Source: an uncultured Lachnospiraceae bacterium
GTDB lineage: Bacteria > Bacillota_A > Clostridia > Lachnospirales > Lachnospiraceae
NCBI GenBank assembly: GCA_902801585.1
Contig: CADCIU010000016.1
Location: forward strand, 52,953 to 116,952
DNA: 64,000 nt
Reading direction: 5' to 3'
Shown here piece after piece: positions 44,797-52,773 of the stretch (position 1 is its first letter; each line of letters opens with the position of its first letter). Both the position numbers and the translations under genes were made by a program. The notes below the pieces were generated by a model. The model saw only the letters and a list, made by a program, of their open reading frames with translations. It was not told the origin of the DNA and did no database searches.

Positions 44797-46077
44797 ATGT
44801 ATAGGGAGAAAAAACACACACTTCTGACACTGCTGCTTTCGATTACCATGGCGTGCATTATGGCAGGATGCAGCCCAAAAACTGAGAGCACAACAGAGGC
44901 AGCCGCCGGAAACAGTGACGCTGCATCAGCGGTTGTGTATGAGAAAGCTGACGAATACCTGCTTTCTTATTATGGCATTGAACCGGATCAGGAAATCACA
45001 CTAAAGAGCGTAAACGAGATGATTGATGCCCTCGGCGGCGAACCGATCACCGGGGAAACGCTTTCTGACGGCGCCGTGATCAAAGCCGGCATCAAGCTCG
45101 CGGGACTCGACGAGCTGGCGCAGAGCTACCTTGGCGAGGCGGCACCTGACAAAGCAGCGAAGGTACTGGAGGCGAGAGACATTGTGACAGAGGAAGAGTA
45201 TATACCGTATGTGGCCTGTGCGGTAGACCTGGACCTCTATGCAAAAGACCGCCCCTTCGATGTCAAGTTGTTCCTGTACCATTGCTTGGAAATCGCGGGA
45301 AAAGGACGCCATTATATAGGACGGATCACGGATGATGACCTGATGGAAGAAATGTACATGATGCTGGACAGCATGAGCATTTTTGAGAATTGGGAGCTGG
45401 AGGATGTGGGGACGAAACTGGTCCTTGACGGAATTGTCACAGGATACGGACTGAAATACTCCGGCTTTGACGCGCACTTTTTGGATCCATATACGATCAA
45501 GTACAGCCACAGCGATTATCAGCATGCCGTGCAGCTGGCCGGTCTTATGCGCAGCGAGGGAATGGACGGCTATATTCAGCTTGAGCCCAAGGTCTCTGTT
45601 TATGAATACCTGAAAGAGTGGGGAACGCCTCCCGCCCCTTCTCCGACATACGCGGTTCAAGAGACGGAGAACGGACGCTTCCTCTGCTACAGTATAGAAT
45701 ATGACCTCATGATCGAATTTGACAGCGCAGAGGACAAAGAGAAGTTCCACGGCCTGATCGAGGACTATGCAAAAAAGTATGATGACAGGGTCGATGAGAA
45801 AGGAAATGTTACCGCAAAGCTCCTCGCGGAATCCTGGTGGCAGCCGCTGTACAGCTCCGCCACACCTGTGAAGAACGGGGAGTTTCAGGAGATGATCGAC
45901 AACGTGGTCTATGACAGGACAGGGAAGTACTCAATCCATACATTCACGCTTCCCGAAGGCACTTCTGCTGTCACAGATAAGGTCGCTGAGATCGCACCGG
46001 AACGAAAAATGAGTCCGTTTAAGATCTATGTAAACCCGGCGTTTATCCGCTATGTGACCGGAACGGATCACCAGTAA
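44797..46077 (+). CDS. Lipoprotein of unknown function
   Basis: The 426-residue protein has a signal peptide with lipobox IMAGC (hydrophobic LLTLLLSITMACIMAGC). The region after the linker (VNEMIDALGGEPITGETLSDGAVIKAGIKLAGLDELA and VLEARDIVTEEEYIPYVACAVDL) resembles S-layer-homology-like helices in tone, followed by a C-terminal mixed domain (YAVQETENGRFLCYSIEYDLMIEFDSAEDKEKFHGLIEDY). No enzyme motif is recognised. GAGGGGAGG lies upstream of the ATG. Confidence 0.75.
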   Translation: MYREKKHTLLTLLLSITMACIMAGCSPKTESTTEAAAGNSDAASAVVYEKADEYLLSYYGIEPDQEITLKSVNEMIDALGGEPITGETLSDGAVIKAGIKLAGLDELAQSYLGEAAPDKAAKVLEARDIVTEEEYIPYVACAVDLDLYAKDRPFDVKLFLYHCLEIAGKGRHYIGRITDDDLMEEMYMMLDSMSIFENWELEDVGTKLVLDGIVTGYGLKYSGFDAHFLDPYTIKYSHSDYQHAVQLAGLMRSEGMDGYIQLEPKVSVYEYLKEWGTPPAPSPTYAVQETENGRFLCYSIEYDLMIEFDSAEDKEKFHGLIEDYAKKYDDRVDEKGNVTAKLLAESWWQPLYSSATPVKNGEFQEMIDNVVYDRTGKYSIHTFTLPEGTSAVTDKVAEIAPERKMSPFKIYVNPAFIRYVTGTDHQ

Positions 46078-46127
46078 GGAAGACGTGGAAATGACAATTC
46101 TTGCAGACAAAAACAATCCGAGGAACT

Positions 46128-46793
46128 ATGGAAAGATCATTTTTAGATAATCATTATGATTCAATTCTTGCCGCAAACAAGGAAAAGATACTGGCAGGCG
46201 GAATGGGGGACGTACTTTTGGAAAAGGCTCCGACAGACAGCAGGATGTCACTTGTTGTTCTGATCCGCATTTCCTCGGATGTGGCAGAAAAGATCAACAG
46301 CTGCATTGATGATTTAAAAAGGATTGAGCCGAATCTTTACTATTATCCTGCCAAAGATTTTCACATCACAGTGATGGATGTACTAAAAGGCGAGGAGGGA
46401 AGAGAAATCCCCCCAAATATCACCGAGTACATTCGATGCATAGAAGAGTGCAGCAAAGGCATAACGCCGTTTAAAATCGAATTTGACGGGCTCACTGCCA
46501 GTGATAATGCTATTTTGGTGCGCGGCTATTATGACGAGCAGTTAATGGTATTCAGGATAAAGCTCAGAGACATGCTTAAACAGAAAGGGCTGTCACTGGA
46601 GGAGAGATACAAAACCATTTCATCACATGTCACAATTGCAAGACTGCACAGGAAGTACCAAAATCCGGAGAAGCTTCTGGATTATATAGAAAAACCGAGA
46701 TCATTCGGAACAATGACCGTAAGCAATATGGAGATTTCTTTCCACAATTGGTATGACACGCGGAAAGAAGTGCTTTCGGCTGTAGATTTGTAA
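46128..46793 (+). CDS. 2H phosphoesterase superfamily protein (LigT/2'-5' RNA ligase-like)
   Basis: The 221-residue protein has two HxT/S motifs, HIT in AKDFHITVMDV and HVT in SSHVTIARL, separated by about 100 residues. This is the two-histidine signature of LigT, 2',3'-cyclic nucleotide phosphodiesterases and related enzymes acting on RNA ends or cyclic phosphates. The start is uncertain: ATG at 46128 is only three bases after AGGA, while TTG at 46101 is the alternative. Substrate not predictable. Confidence 0.82.
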   Translation: MERSFLDNHYDSILAANKEKILAGGMGDVLLEKAPTDSRMSLVVLIRISSDVAEKINSCIDDLKRIEPNLYYYPAKDFHITVMDVLKGEEGREIPPNITEYIRCIEECSKGITPFKIEFDGLTASDNAILVRGYYDEQLMVFRIKLRDMLKQKGLSLEERYKTISSHVTIARLHRKYQNPEKLLDYIEKPRSFGTMTVSNMEISFHNWYDTRKEVLSAVDL

Positions 46794-46838
46794 ATTCGAT
46801 ATTTAATGATTCCCGTCAGTCAGGAGAAAGAAAACAAT

Positions 46839-47477
46839 ATGAAAACCATTATTTTGAACGGCAGTCCCAGAAAGAACTGGAATACGGCCTTGATGTTAAA
46901 AGAAGCACAGAAGGGCGCTGAGTCAGTCGGCGCGGAGACGGAGTATATCGATCTGTTTGACTTATCCTACACCGGGTGCCGGTCGTGCCTTGCCTGCAAG
47001 CGGAAGGGAGCAGAGCGGTGCAAATGTTTTTGGAAGGATGATCTGTCGCCGGTGATCGACCGCATCTTTGCTGCTGATGCGCTGTTCATTGGTTCACCGA
47101 TCTACCTGGGGGATGTCACCAGCCAGGTACACGGGTTAATCGAGCGGCTGCACTTTTGTGCGCTGTCTTATGACGATTATTCGAATTACTTCACAGGAAA
47201 AGTTAATGTCGGCATTATTTTGACCATGAATGCGCCGAAAGCTTTCTACAACATTGCCTATAAGAAAAAGGCCAAAGAAATTGCGCAGAGCTTTAAGGGG
47301 CTGCGCGGATCGGTAGAGGTTTACGCTTGCTGCGATACCTTGCAGGTGGCAGATTACAGCAAATACAATATGGCCGGCTTCGATGAAGCGCATAAGAGGG
47401 CAATGCGGGAAAAGCAGTTCCCGGCCGATCTGGAGAAAGCGTTTGAGATGGGAGCAAGGCTGAGCGCGGGAAGGTAA
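46839..47477 (+). CDS. NAD(P)H-dependent flavin reductase, iron-sulfur flavoprotein-like
   Basis: The 212-residue protein starts at 46839 after CAGGAGAAAG. It has the flavodoxin-like IILNGSPRKNWNTALMLKEA phosphate loop, a Cys-rich segment CRSCLACKRKGAERCKC and ADALFIGSPIYLGDVTSQVHGLIERL. These features match the NADPH-dependent FMN reductase family, some of which bind an iron-sulfur cluster at the CxxCxxC segment. Likely a quinone or nitro reductase. Repeat hairpin begins nine bases after the stop. Confidence 0.88.
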   Translation: MKTIILNGSPRKNWNTALMLKEAQKGAESVGAETEYIDLFDLSYTGCRSCLACKRKGAERCKCFWKDDLSPVIDRIFAADALFIGSPIYLGDVTSQVHGLIERLHFCALSYDDYSNYFTGKVNVGIILTMNAPKAFYNIAYKKKAKEIAQSFKGLRGSVEVYACCDTLQVADYSKYNMAGFDEAHKRAMREKQFPADLEKAFEMGARLSAGR

Positions 47478-47485
47478 GGATAGAG

Positions 47486-47560
47486 CGACCTCTGGGGTGG
47501 TTTGTGGACAGGTGTCCACAAACCACCCCAGAGGTCGAGGTCGAGAGGTCGAGGTCGAAA
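47486..47560. repeat. CCTCTGGGGT hairpin copy, last before tRNA-Leu
   Basis: Core 47486-47537 is perfectly paired with GGTGGTTTGTGGACA and TGTCCACAAACCACC; the GG/CC arm variant is fully compensated. GAGGTCGAGGTCGAGAGGTC follows. It lies 50-120 bases from the tRNA-Leu, and no copy is seen further downstream. Confidence 0.94.
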
Positions 47561-47569
47561 ACAAACAGC

Positions 47570-47606
47570 AAAAAACGGGAACCCCCCTGAAAGGATTCCC
47601 GTTTCA
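47570..47606 (-). terminator. Terminator of tRNA-Leu
   Basis: On the minus strand AACGGGAA pairs with TTCCCGTT, followed by TTTTTGCTG. It lies directly downstream of the tRNA. Confidence 0.88.
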
Positions 47607-47607
47607 A

Positions 47608-47691
47608 TGCCGGCGGTGGGACTCGAACCCACACGCCCTTGCGGACAACAGATTTTGAGTCTGTCTCGTCTGCCAATTCCGACACGCCGGC
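47608..47691 (-). tRNA. tRNA-Leu (anticodon CAA)
   Basis: Acceptor GCCGGCG pairs with CGCCGGC, the anticodon stem ACAGA/TCTGT encloses CTCAAAA with anticodon CAA, and the T-arm GTGGGTTCGAGTCCCAC is canonical. A long variable arm (GTTGTCCGCAAGGGC region) fits tRNA-Leu. CCA is not encoded. Total 84 bases. It marks the end of the repeat-rich accessory region. Confidence 0.95.
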
Positions 47692-47789
47692 TGGTATAGA
47701 ATATCGTGATTCGCAAGTGAATCAACAAATCAATTATAGTCGCATAAAACCGGTTTGTAAATAAAAAATAGAACACTCGAGAGGAAAGA

Positions 47790-48767
47790 ATGCAAATGCG
47801 TTATTATTTTGCCCCGTTGGAGGGAATCACCGGATATGTGTACAGAAACGTGCATCACGAGTTTTTCCCGGGGACGGACCGCTATTACATGCCCTTCGTC
47901 GCCCCCAACTATACGAAGCACTTCAAGAGCCGCGAGAAGGAAGACATCTCTCCGGAACACAACGCCGGAATACCGGTCGTTCCGCAGATTCTGTCTAATA
48001 AAGCGGATGAAGCACTGTGGGCGATCGAGGAGCTGTCGGACAGAGGATATGAAGAGATCAACCTGAATCTGGGCTGCCCCATGCCGACAGTGGCGCGCAA
48101 GAAGAAAGGCTCAGGCCTCCTGATGTTTACCGACGAGCTGGACGCATATTTGGACGGAGTCTTCAGCGGTGTCGCCGCCAGATCCTCTGACCGGGCCCCG
48201 GTAAAGATCTCCGTTAAGACGAGGCTCGGCACAGACAGCACAGAAGAAGCGGATGCACTGATCCGCATCTATAATCAGTATCCGATCAGCGAACTGATCA
48301 TTCACCCGCGCAGCCAGAAGGATCTGTACAGGGGAGTGGCAGACAGAGCGGCGTTCCTGCGTGTCTTTCAAAACAGTGAAAACCCGGTCGTATACAACGG
48401 CGACCTGAAGACACCTCAAGATGTCCTTCAAATCTGTGAGGAGTGCAGCCGAACCGTGAAACCGCTGGATGCGATAATGATCGGCAGGGGATTCCTTGCA
48501 GATCCTTCACTGGTCAGACAGTGTCAGGGTGGGAGCCGCATTAGTGTGCAGGAGCTCAGTACATTTCATGATGAGCTGTATCATCGCTTCACAGAGACCC
48601 TTCCCGGGCAGGCAGTGGTGATCAGCCATATGAAAGAATTGTGGTTCTACATGGGAGGCCTCTTCCCGGACGGCGCAAAGTGCCTCAAGGAGATCAGAAG
48701 GGCAAATAACAGAGTGCAGTATGAGGCGGCGGTGAGAGTGCTGCTTAGTACCTGCCGGATTCGATAA
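47790..48767 (+). CDS. dus: tRNA-dihydrouridine synthase
   Basis: The 325-residue FMN enzyme begins YYFAPLEGITGYVYRN and carries NLGCPMPTVARKKKGSGLL with catalytic Cys96, then KISVKTRLG and ELIIHPRSQKDLYRG, and the FMN-binding end DAIMIGRGFLADP. These are the Dus blocks; the enzyme reduces uridine to dihydrouridine in tRNA. GAGGAAAG is four bases before ATG 47790 and ten before ATG 47796, so either start is possible. Its position beside a tRNA gene is probably coincidental. Its final codons overlap the left arm of the downstream terminator. Confidence 0.93.
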   Translation: MQMRYYFAPLEGITGYVYRNVHHEFFPGTDRYYMPFVAPNYTKHFKSREKEDISPEHNAGIPVVPQILSNKADEALWAIEELSDRGYEEINLNLGCPMPTVARKKKGSGLLMFTDELDAYLDGVFSGVAARSSDRAPVKISVKTRLGTDSTEEADALIRIYNQYPISELIIHPRSQKDLYRGVADRAAFLRVFQNSENPVVYNGDLKTPQDVLQICEECSRTVKPLDAIMIGRGFLADPSLVRQCQGGSRISVQELSTFHDELYHRFTETLPGQAVVISHMKELWFYMGGLFPDGAKCLKEIRRANNRVQYEAAVRVLLSTCRIR

Positions 48768-48853
48768 AAGACCGAAATCCGATAAAAGACCGAAATCCGA
48801 TAAAAGACCGAAATCCGACAAGAAACCGGATTTCGGTCTTTTATCGAATCCGG
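48755..48853 (+). terminator. Terminator with tandemly triplicated left arm
   Basis: GATAAAAGACCGAAATCC occurs three times in tandem (48763-48780, 48781-48798, 48799-48816), and one right arm GGATTTCGGTCTTTTATC with ATCCGG extension follows (48828-48853). The outermost pair also matches over CCGGATTC/GAATCCGG, giving the longest stem. The first unit overlaps the dus stop codon. Several alternative stems compete. Confidence 0.88.
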
Positions 48854-48891
48854 CACGCGAGTCTTATGATTCTTAACCTGCCTGGTTACTC

Positions 48892-48920
48892 TTGACATTG
48901 CGAGTTAGCGGTGTTAAACT
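48892..48920 (+). promoter_or_regulatory. Promoter of the AraC-type regulator
   Basis: TTGACA and TAAACT are 17 bases apart. A spaced inverted repeat GTTAGC (48904-48909) and GCTAAC flanks the start site region and could be a regulator site, perhaps for the gene's own product. Confidence 0.65.
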
Positions 48921-48967
48921 GATGTAGTTATAAATTGCTAACCATGGGATACGGAGATTAGATCCAG

Positions 48968-49330
48968 ATGAGTACGGATAAGAGAACGAACTGCACACAC
49001 ACCCAGAAATTGATCGCAAAACAGGCAGGCGAGTATATCCTGATGCATATGTACAAGCGGATTACGATCAATGAAATGGCAGGCCTGATGCACGTCTCCG
49101 AGACACAGCTCAAGAACAGCTTCCGCAATTATTACGGGAACTCCGTATATCGGTATATTCGTTCCAAGAAAATGGAATCGGCAGCGGAGAAACTCTCGGA
49201 GGGCGGCTTGTCGGTGATGGAGATCGCCGGCATGTACGGCTATGAGAACTGCAGTAAATTCGCGGCTGCTTTCAGGAACGAGTTCGGAGTACCTCCCAGC
49301 ATATACCGAAGGCAGCACAGAGCAGATTAG
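48968..49330 (+). CDS. Stand-alone AraC-type DNA-binding protein
   Basis: The 120-residue protein is almost only an AraC C-terminal domain, with two HTH units: RITINEMAGLMHVSETQLKNSFRNYYG and LSVMEIAGMYGYENCSKFAAAFRNEFGVPPSIYRR. No ligand domain is present. AraC-type proteins of this size usually bind DNA without a small-molecule sensor, or respond through partners. It is upstream of the ABC operon in the same direction, so it may control it. The ribosome site before the ATG is weak. Confidence 0.87.
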   Translation: MSTDKRTNCTHTQKLIAKQAGEYILMHMYKRITINEMAGLMHVSETQLKNSFRNYYGNSVYRYIRSKKMESAAEKLSEGGLSVMEIAGMYGYENCSKFAAAFRNEFGVPPSIYRRQHRAD

Positions 49331-49344
49331 ACGCAGCCCGGTCC

Positions 49345-49428
49345 CAACCGCAGGCAGCCCGGCCTCAACCGCATGCAGTCCCGCGTCAACCGCAGGCAGT
49401 CCCGCGCTAACCACAGGCATTCCGGCGA
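49345..49428 (+). repeat. Four tandem 21-bp repeats between regulator and ABC operon
   Basis: CAACCGCAGGCAGYCCSGCST-type units begin at 49345, 49366, 49387 and 49408. They start 14 bases after the AraC-type stop and end about 54 bases before the ATPase start. An open frame through them would encode a short proline/alanine/serine repeat, but it lacks a start with ribosome site. Confidence 0.8.
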
Positions 49429-49482
49429 AGGCCGCCGGCAGCACAAACATTTCAAAATATTACTCGGAATAAAGGCAGAATC

Positions 49483-50181
49483 ATGTTTTTGGAAATTAAA
49501 CAGATCAAGAAGGCCTTCGGTCAGGGCGACAGCCGCGTGGAGGTCCTTAAGGGAATCGATCTCTCTTTGGAGAAGGGAGAGTTCTGCGTTCTCCTTGGAC
49601 CCTCCGGCTCGGGAAAGTCGACCCTCCTTAATATCATCGGAGGCATCGACAGTGCGGATGCGGGCGAAATCGTTATCGATGGAGAATCGATGTCCCGCAT
49701 GAGAGAGAAGCAGCTGACTATGTACCGGAGAAGACATCTCGGGTACATTTTTCAGATGTATAATCTGATCCCCAATCTCACGGTCCGCGAAAATATCGAA
49801 GTGGGAGCGTACCTGAGCAAAAAGCCTTTGAACGTGGACGAGCTGATGAAGCTTCTGGGGTTGTGGGAGCACAGGGGCAAGGTGCCGAGTCAGCTCTCCG
49901 GCGGACAGCAGCAGAGGACAGCGATCGGCCGCGCGGTGGTCAAAAATCCGGATATCCTTCTCTGTGACGAGCCGACAGGCGCACTGGATTATAAGACTTC
50001 CAAGGAAATCCTCAAACTGATCGAAGAAGTCAATAAGAAGTACGGGAATACCATCGTGATGGTCACCCACAACGATGCGATCAAATATATGGCGGATACA
50101 GTGGTGCGGCTCAGGGACGGACAGATCCGCGATATGGTCAGAAACGAGAAGAGAATAAGCGCGGAAGAGCTGGAATGGTAA
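49483..50181 (+). CDS. ABC transporter ATPase (MacB/LolD type)
   Basis: The 232-residue protein has Walker A GPSGSGKST, Q-loop in YIFQMYNLIPNLTV, signature LSGGQQQR, Walker B ILLCDEPTGALD and H-loop MVTHND. The MxRRRHLGYIFQMYNLIPNLTVRENI block and GALD end are typical of MacB/LolD exporters that work with FtsX permeases. The permease gene follows after 22 bases. Role is inferred as mechanotransmission or export of a peptide, antibiotic or lipid. Confidence 0.95.
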   Translation: MFLEIKQIKKAFGQGDSRVEVLKGIDLSLEKGEFCVLLGPSGSGKSTLLNIIGGIDSADAGEIVIDGESMSRMREKQLTMYRRRHLGYIFQMYNLIPNLTVRENIEVGAYLSKKPLNVDELMKLLGLWEHRGKVPSQLSGGQQQRTAIGRAVVKNPDILLCDEPTGALDYKTSKEILKLIEEVNKKYGNTIVMVTHNDAIKYMADTVVRLRDGQIRDMVRNEKRISAEELEW

Positions 50182-50203
50182 CAAGAGCTGGAATGGTAAC
50201 GAC

Positions 50204-52732
50204 ATGAGAAAAAATCCGCTTAACAACAGATTCGTTCGCGATCTTCGGGATGATCTGGGAAAATATGTGGTGATCGCTCTTTTGATGATCTTTACGATCG
50301 GCTTTATATCCGGATTTCTGGTGGCTGACGGAAGTATGATCAAAGCATATAACGAGAGCTTCACCAAATATAACGTGGAGGACGGAAATTTCCGGACTCA
50401 GAGAAAGATGAACAAGGCGCAGTGGAAATCCGTGGAGAAACTGGGCCTTATTTTATATGAGATTTTTTACAGGGAGTTTCCTCTGGAGAATGGCAGCACG
50501 ATCCGGGTCTTTAAGAACAGGGAGCAGGTGAATCTGGTCTGTCTGATGGAAGGAGAGCTTCCGGCAAAGCCCGGCGAGATCGCAGTGGACAGGATGTATG
50601 CGGACAACAACGGGCTGAAGGTGGGAGACAGGATCAGGCCCGCGTCCGACGGGGCAGCAGCGTCAAAAGACAGCAGCGGTGAAGTGACTGAGTCAAAAGA
50701 CACGGCAGGCAGCGCCGCGCCGCAGGACGGCTGGGTGATCACAGGGCTTGTGGCACTCTCCGATTACAGCACGATGTTTTCGGACAATAACGACACGATG
50801 TTCGATGCGCTCAAATTCGGAGTGGCGGTCTGCTCGCCGGAGGAGTTCGGACAGTACCCTGAGAAGACGCTGTATTTTGACTATGCGTGGAAATACGTCG
50901 ACCCGCCGGGGAGCGAGGAAGAGGAGAACGACCGCGGCGAGGACCTGATGAAAAGCCTGAGTAAAGAGGTGAAGCTCGAGAGCTATATCCCTCGGTATGC
51001 CAATCAGGCGATTCGCTTTACCGGCGAGGATATGGGGAGCGACCGCGCGATGATGCAGCTTCTGCTTTACATCATGATCGGCATTATCGCGTTTGTGTTC
51101 GGCATCACGATCAGCAACACGATCAGCAAAGAAGCGCCGGTCATCGGAACGCTGCGCGCGATGGGGTTTACGAAGAGTGAACTGGTCAGGCACTACATGG
51201 CGATGCCGCTCCTGGTGACGCTGGTCAGCGCGGTGATCGGCAATATTCTGGGGTATACGGCGCTCAAGAATGTGTGCGCGGACATGTACTATAACAGTTA
51301 CAGCCTGCCAAAATACGTGACGATCTGGAATGCAGACGCATTTGTCCAGACGACGGCAGTGCCGATCCTCATTATGGCGCTGATCACATGGGGGGTGCTG
51401 CGCTGGTCGCTGGGACTTACGCCGCTGCAGTTCCTCCGCAGGGATCTGCGCAGGAGAAAGTCAAGGAAGGCATTCCCTCTCAGCCCGGGTATTCCCTTTA
51501 TGGACCGTTTCCGGATCCGCGTGATCGCGCAGAATATCCCCAATTATCTGATTCTTTTATTCGGTATCTTTTTTGCCAATATTCTGTTGATCTTCGGGCT
51601 GGCACTTCCGGTGGCACTGGACCACTACAAGCAGGTGATCGCGGAGAACCTTCTGGCAGAGCACCAGTACATTCTGCAGATCCCGCTGGAGGCTGTGGAT
51701 GAAGATCACAAACTCAGAGGCGCCCTGAAGATGATGGAATTCGCGAGGGGCGTCGAGACAGAAAACGAGACGGCTGAGAAGTTCAGCGCCTACAACCTCC
51801 GAACGCCCGCGGACGGTCCGTACCACAGTGAGGATGTCATGATCTACGGGATGAAGTCGGACAGCCTTTATGTGAAGGGAATCCCCGAATCCGACCCGGG
51901 CGCCGCAGAGGCCGCGAAAACTGCGGCGAGTACCGCCGGAAGCTCCGGAACTGCCGCGAACACCTCCAAAAGCACCGCCGCGGGCGCCCAAAGCACCGCA
52001 GACGCCGCCGGGGCGTTCCCCAAAGTCCTGATCTCGTCGGCGTACTCCGACAAGTACGATGTTTTTCCCGGGGATCGCATCGTACTGCAGGAAAAATACG
52101 GCGAGGACCGGTATACCTTTGAGGTGGCAGGTGTGTACGATTATCAGGCGTCGATCTGTGTGTTCATGGAACAGAAGACGATGAATCAGTGTTTTGACTT
52201 GGGAAAGGACTATTTCTCGGGTTACATGTCGCAGACGCCGATCACGGATATCGACGACAAGTATATCGCCTCGGAGATCGATCTTGAATCGCTGACCAAA
52301 GTGTGCAGGCAGCTGACCATCTCCATGGGCAGCATGATGTATCTGGTGGATTTCTTCGCGGTGGTCATTTTCCTGGTCCTGATCTATATTTTGTCCAAGA
52401 TCATCATCGAGAAAAACGCGCAGTCCATCTCTATGGCCAAAATACTGGGATATACGGGCGGCGAGATCGGGCAGCTGTATATCCGGTCCACCACAGTGGT
52501 GTATCTGATCAGCTTTGCGGCGACGATCCCGGGCGTTTCGAAGCTGATCCGATATCTGATGAAAGTGATGATCCGTATGGAAATGACCGGGTGGATCGAC
52601 CTGTATGTGGACAGGAAGGTCTACATGCAGATGATGGCGCTCGGGACCGCTTCTTATGCGGTCATCGCCGTGCTGGAATATCGGAAGATCAATAAAGTGC
52701 CTATGGACGAGGCGCTTAAGAACGCGGAGTGA
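50204..52732 (+). CDS. FtsX-type ABC permease
   Basis: The 842-residue protein has an N-terminal membrane helix (YVVIALLMIFTIGFISGFLVADG), a large outer domain to about residue 275, three helices of the FtsX kind (MMQLLLYIMIGIIAFVFGITISNTISKEAPVIGTLRAMGFTKSEL), another helix/outer domain set, and a final FtsX block (LVDFFAVVIFLVLIYILSKIIIEKN...MAKILGYTGGEI). Two FtsX domains in one chain is usual for clostridial permeases of this class. An Ala/Ser/Thr-rich stretch at about 565-605 looks disordered. It partners the preceding ATPase. A perfect repeat of the GAGCTGGAATGGTAAC 3' end of the ATPase gene lies before the start (50168-50200). Confidence 0.93.
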   Translation: MRKNPLNNRFVRDLRDDLGKYVVIALLMIFTIGFISGFLVADGSMIKAYNESFTKYNVEDGNFRTQRKMNKAQWKSVEKLGLILYEIFYREFPLENGSTIRVFKNREQVNLVCLMEGELPAKPGEIAVDRMYADNNGLKVGDRIRPASDGAAASKDSSGEVTESKDTAGSAAPQDGWVITGLVALSDYSTMFSDNNDTMFDALKFGVAVCSPEEFGQYPEKTLYFDYAWKYVDPPGSEEEENDRGEDLMKSLSKEVKLESYIPRYANQAIRFTGEDMGSDRAMMQLLLYIMIGIIAFVFGITISNTISKEAPVIGTLRAMGFTKSELVRHYMAMPLLVTLVSAVIGNILGYTALKNVCADMYYNSYSLPKYVTIWNADAFVQTTAVPILIMALITWGVLRWSLGLTPLQFLRRDLRRRKSRKAFPLSPGIPFMDRFRIRVIAQNIPNYLILLFGIFFANILLIFGLALPVALDHYKQVIAENLLAEHQYILQIPLEAVDEDHKLRGALKMMEFARGVETENETAEKFSAYNLRTPADGPYHSEDVMIYGMKSDSLYVKGIPESDPGAAEAAKTAASTAGSSGTAANTSKSTAAGAQSTADAAGAFPKVLISSAYSDKYDVFPGDRIVLQEKYGEDRYTFEVAGVYDYQASICVFMEQKTMNQCFDLGKDYFSGYMSQTPITDIDDKYIASEIDLESLTKVCRQLTISMGSMMYLVDFFAVVIFLVLIYILSKIIIEKNAQSISMAKILGYTGGEIGQLYIRSTTVVYLISFAATIPGVSKLIRYLMKVMIRMEMTGWIDLYVDRKVYMQMMALGTASYAVIAVLEYRKINKVPMDEALKNAE

Positions 52733-52773
52733 CGTTTTCAGCTCCGCAGGCCGGAAAGGAACGGGTATAGAAT

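Noticed and set aside
37443..47537. Integron-like gene cassette array, since each gene is separated by a palindrome
   Set aside because: No tyrosine recombinase integrase is visible, the palindromes lack the attC core site layout, genes lie on both strands, and a RAYT explains the repeats better.
35750..47537. DnaA boxes in the TGTGGACA/TGTCCACA loop region
   Set aside because: The TTATCCACA consensus is not matched, copies lie mostly after stop codons, and no dnaA, dnaN or origin context is present.
47486..47691. tRNA-Leu as integration site of a genomic island covering 34-47.6 kb
   Set aside because: No integrase, excisionase or duplicated tRNA 3' end was found at the other border; the boundary may be coincidental.
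49242..49472. Collagen-like or Pro/Ala/Ser repeat peptide encoded by the 21-bp repeats
   Set aside because: The frame starts inside the AraC-type gene and has no start with ribosome site of its own.
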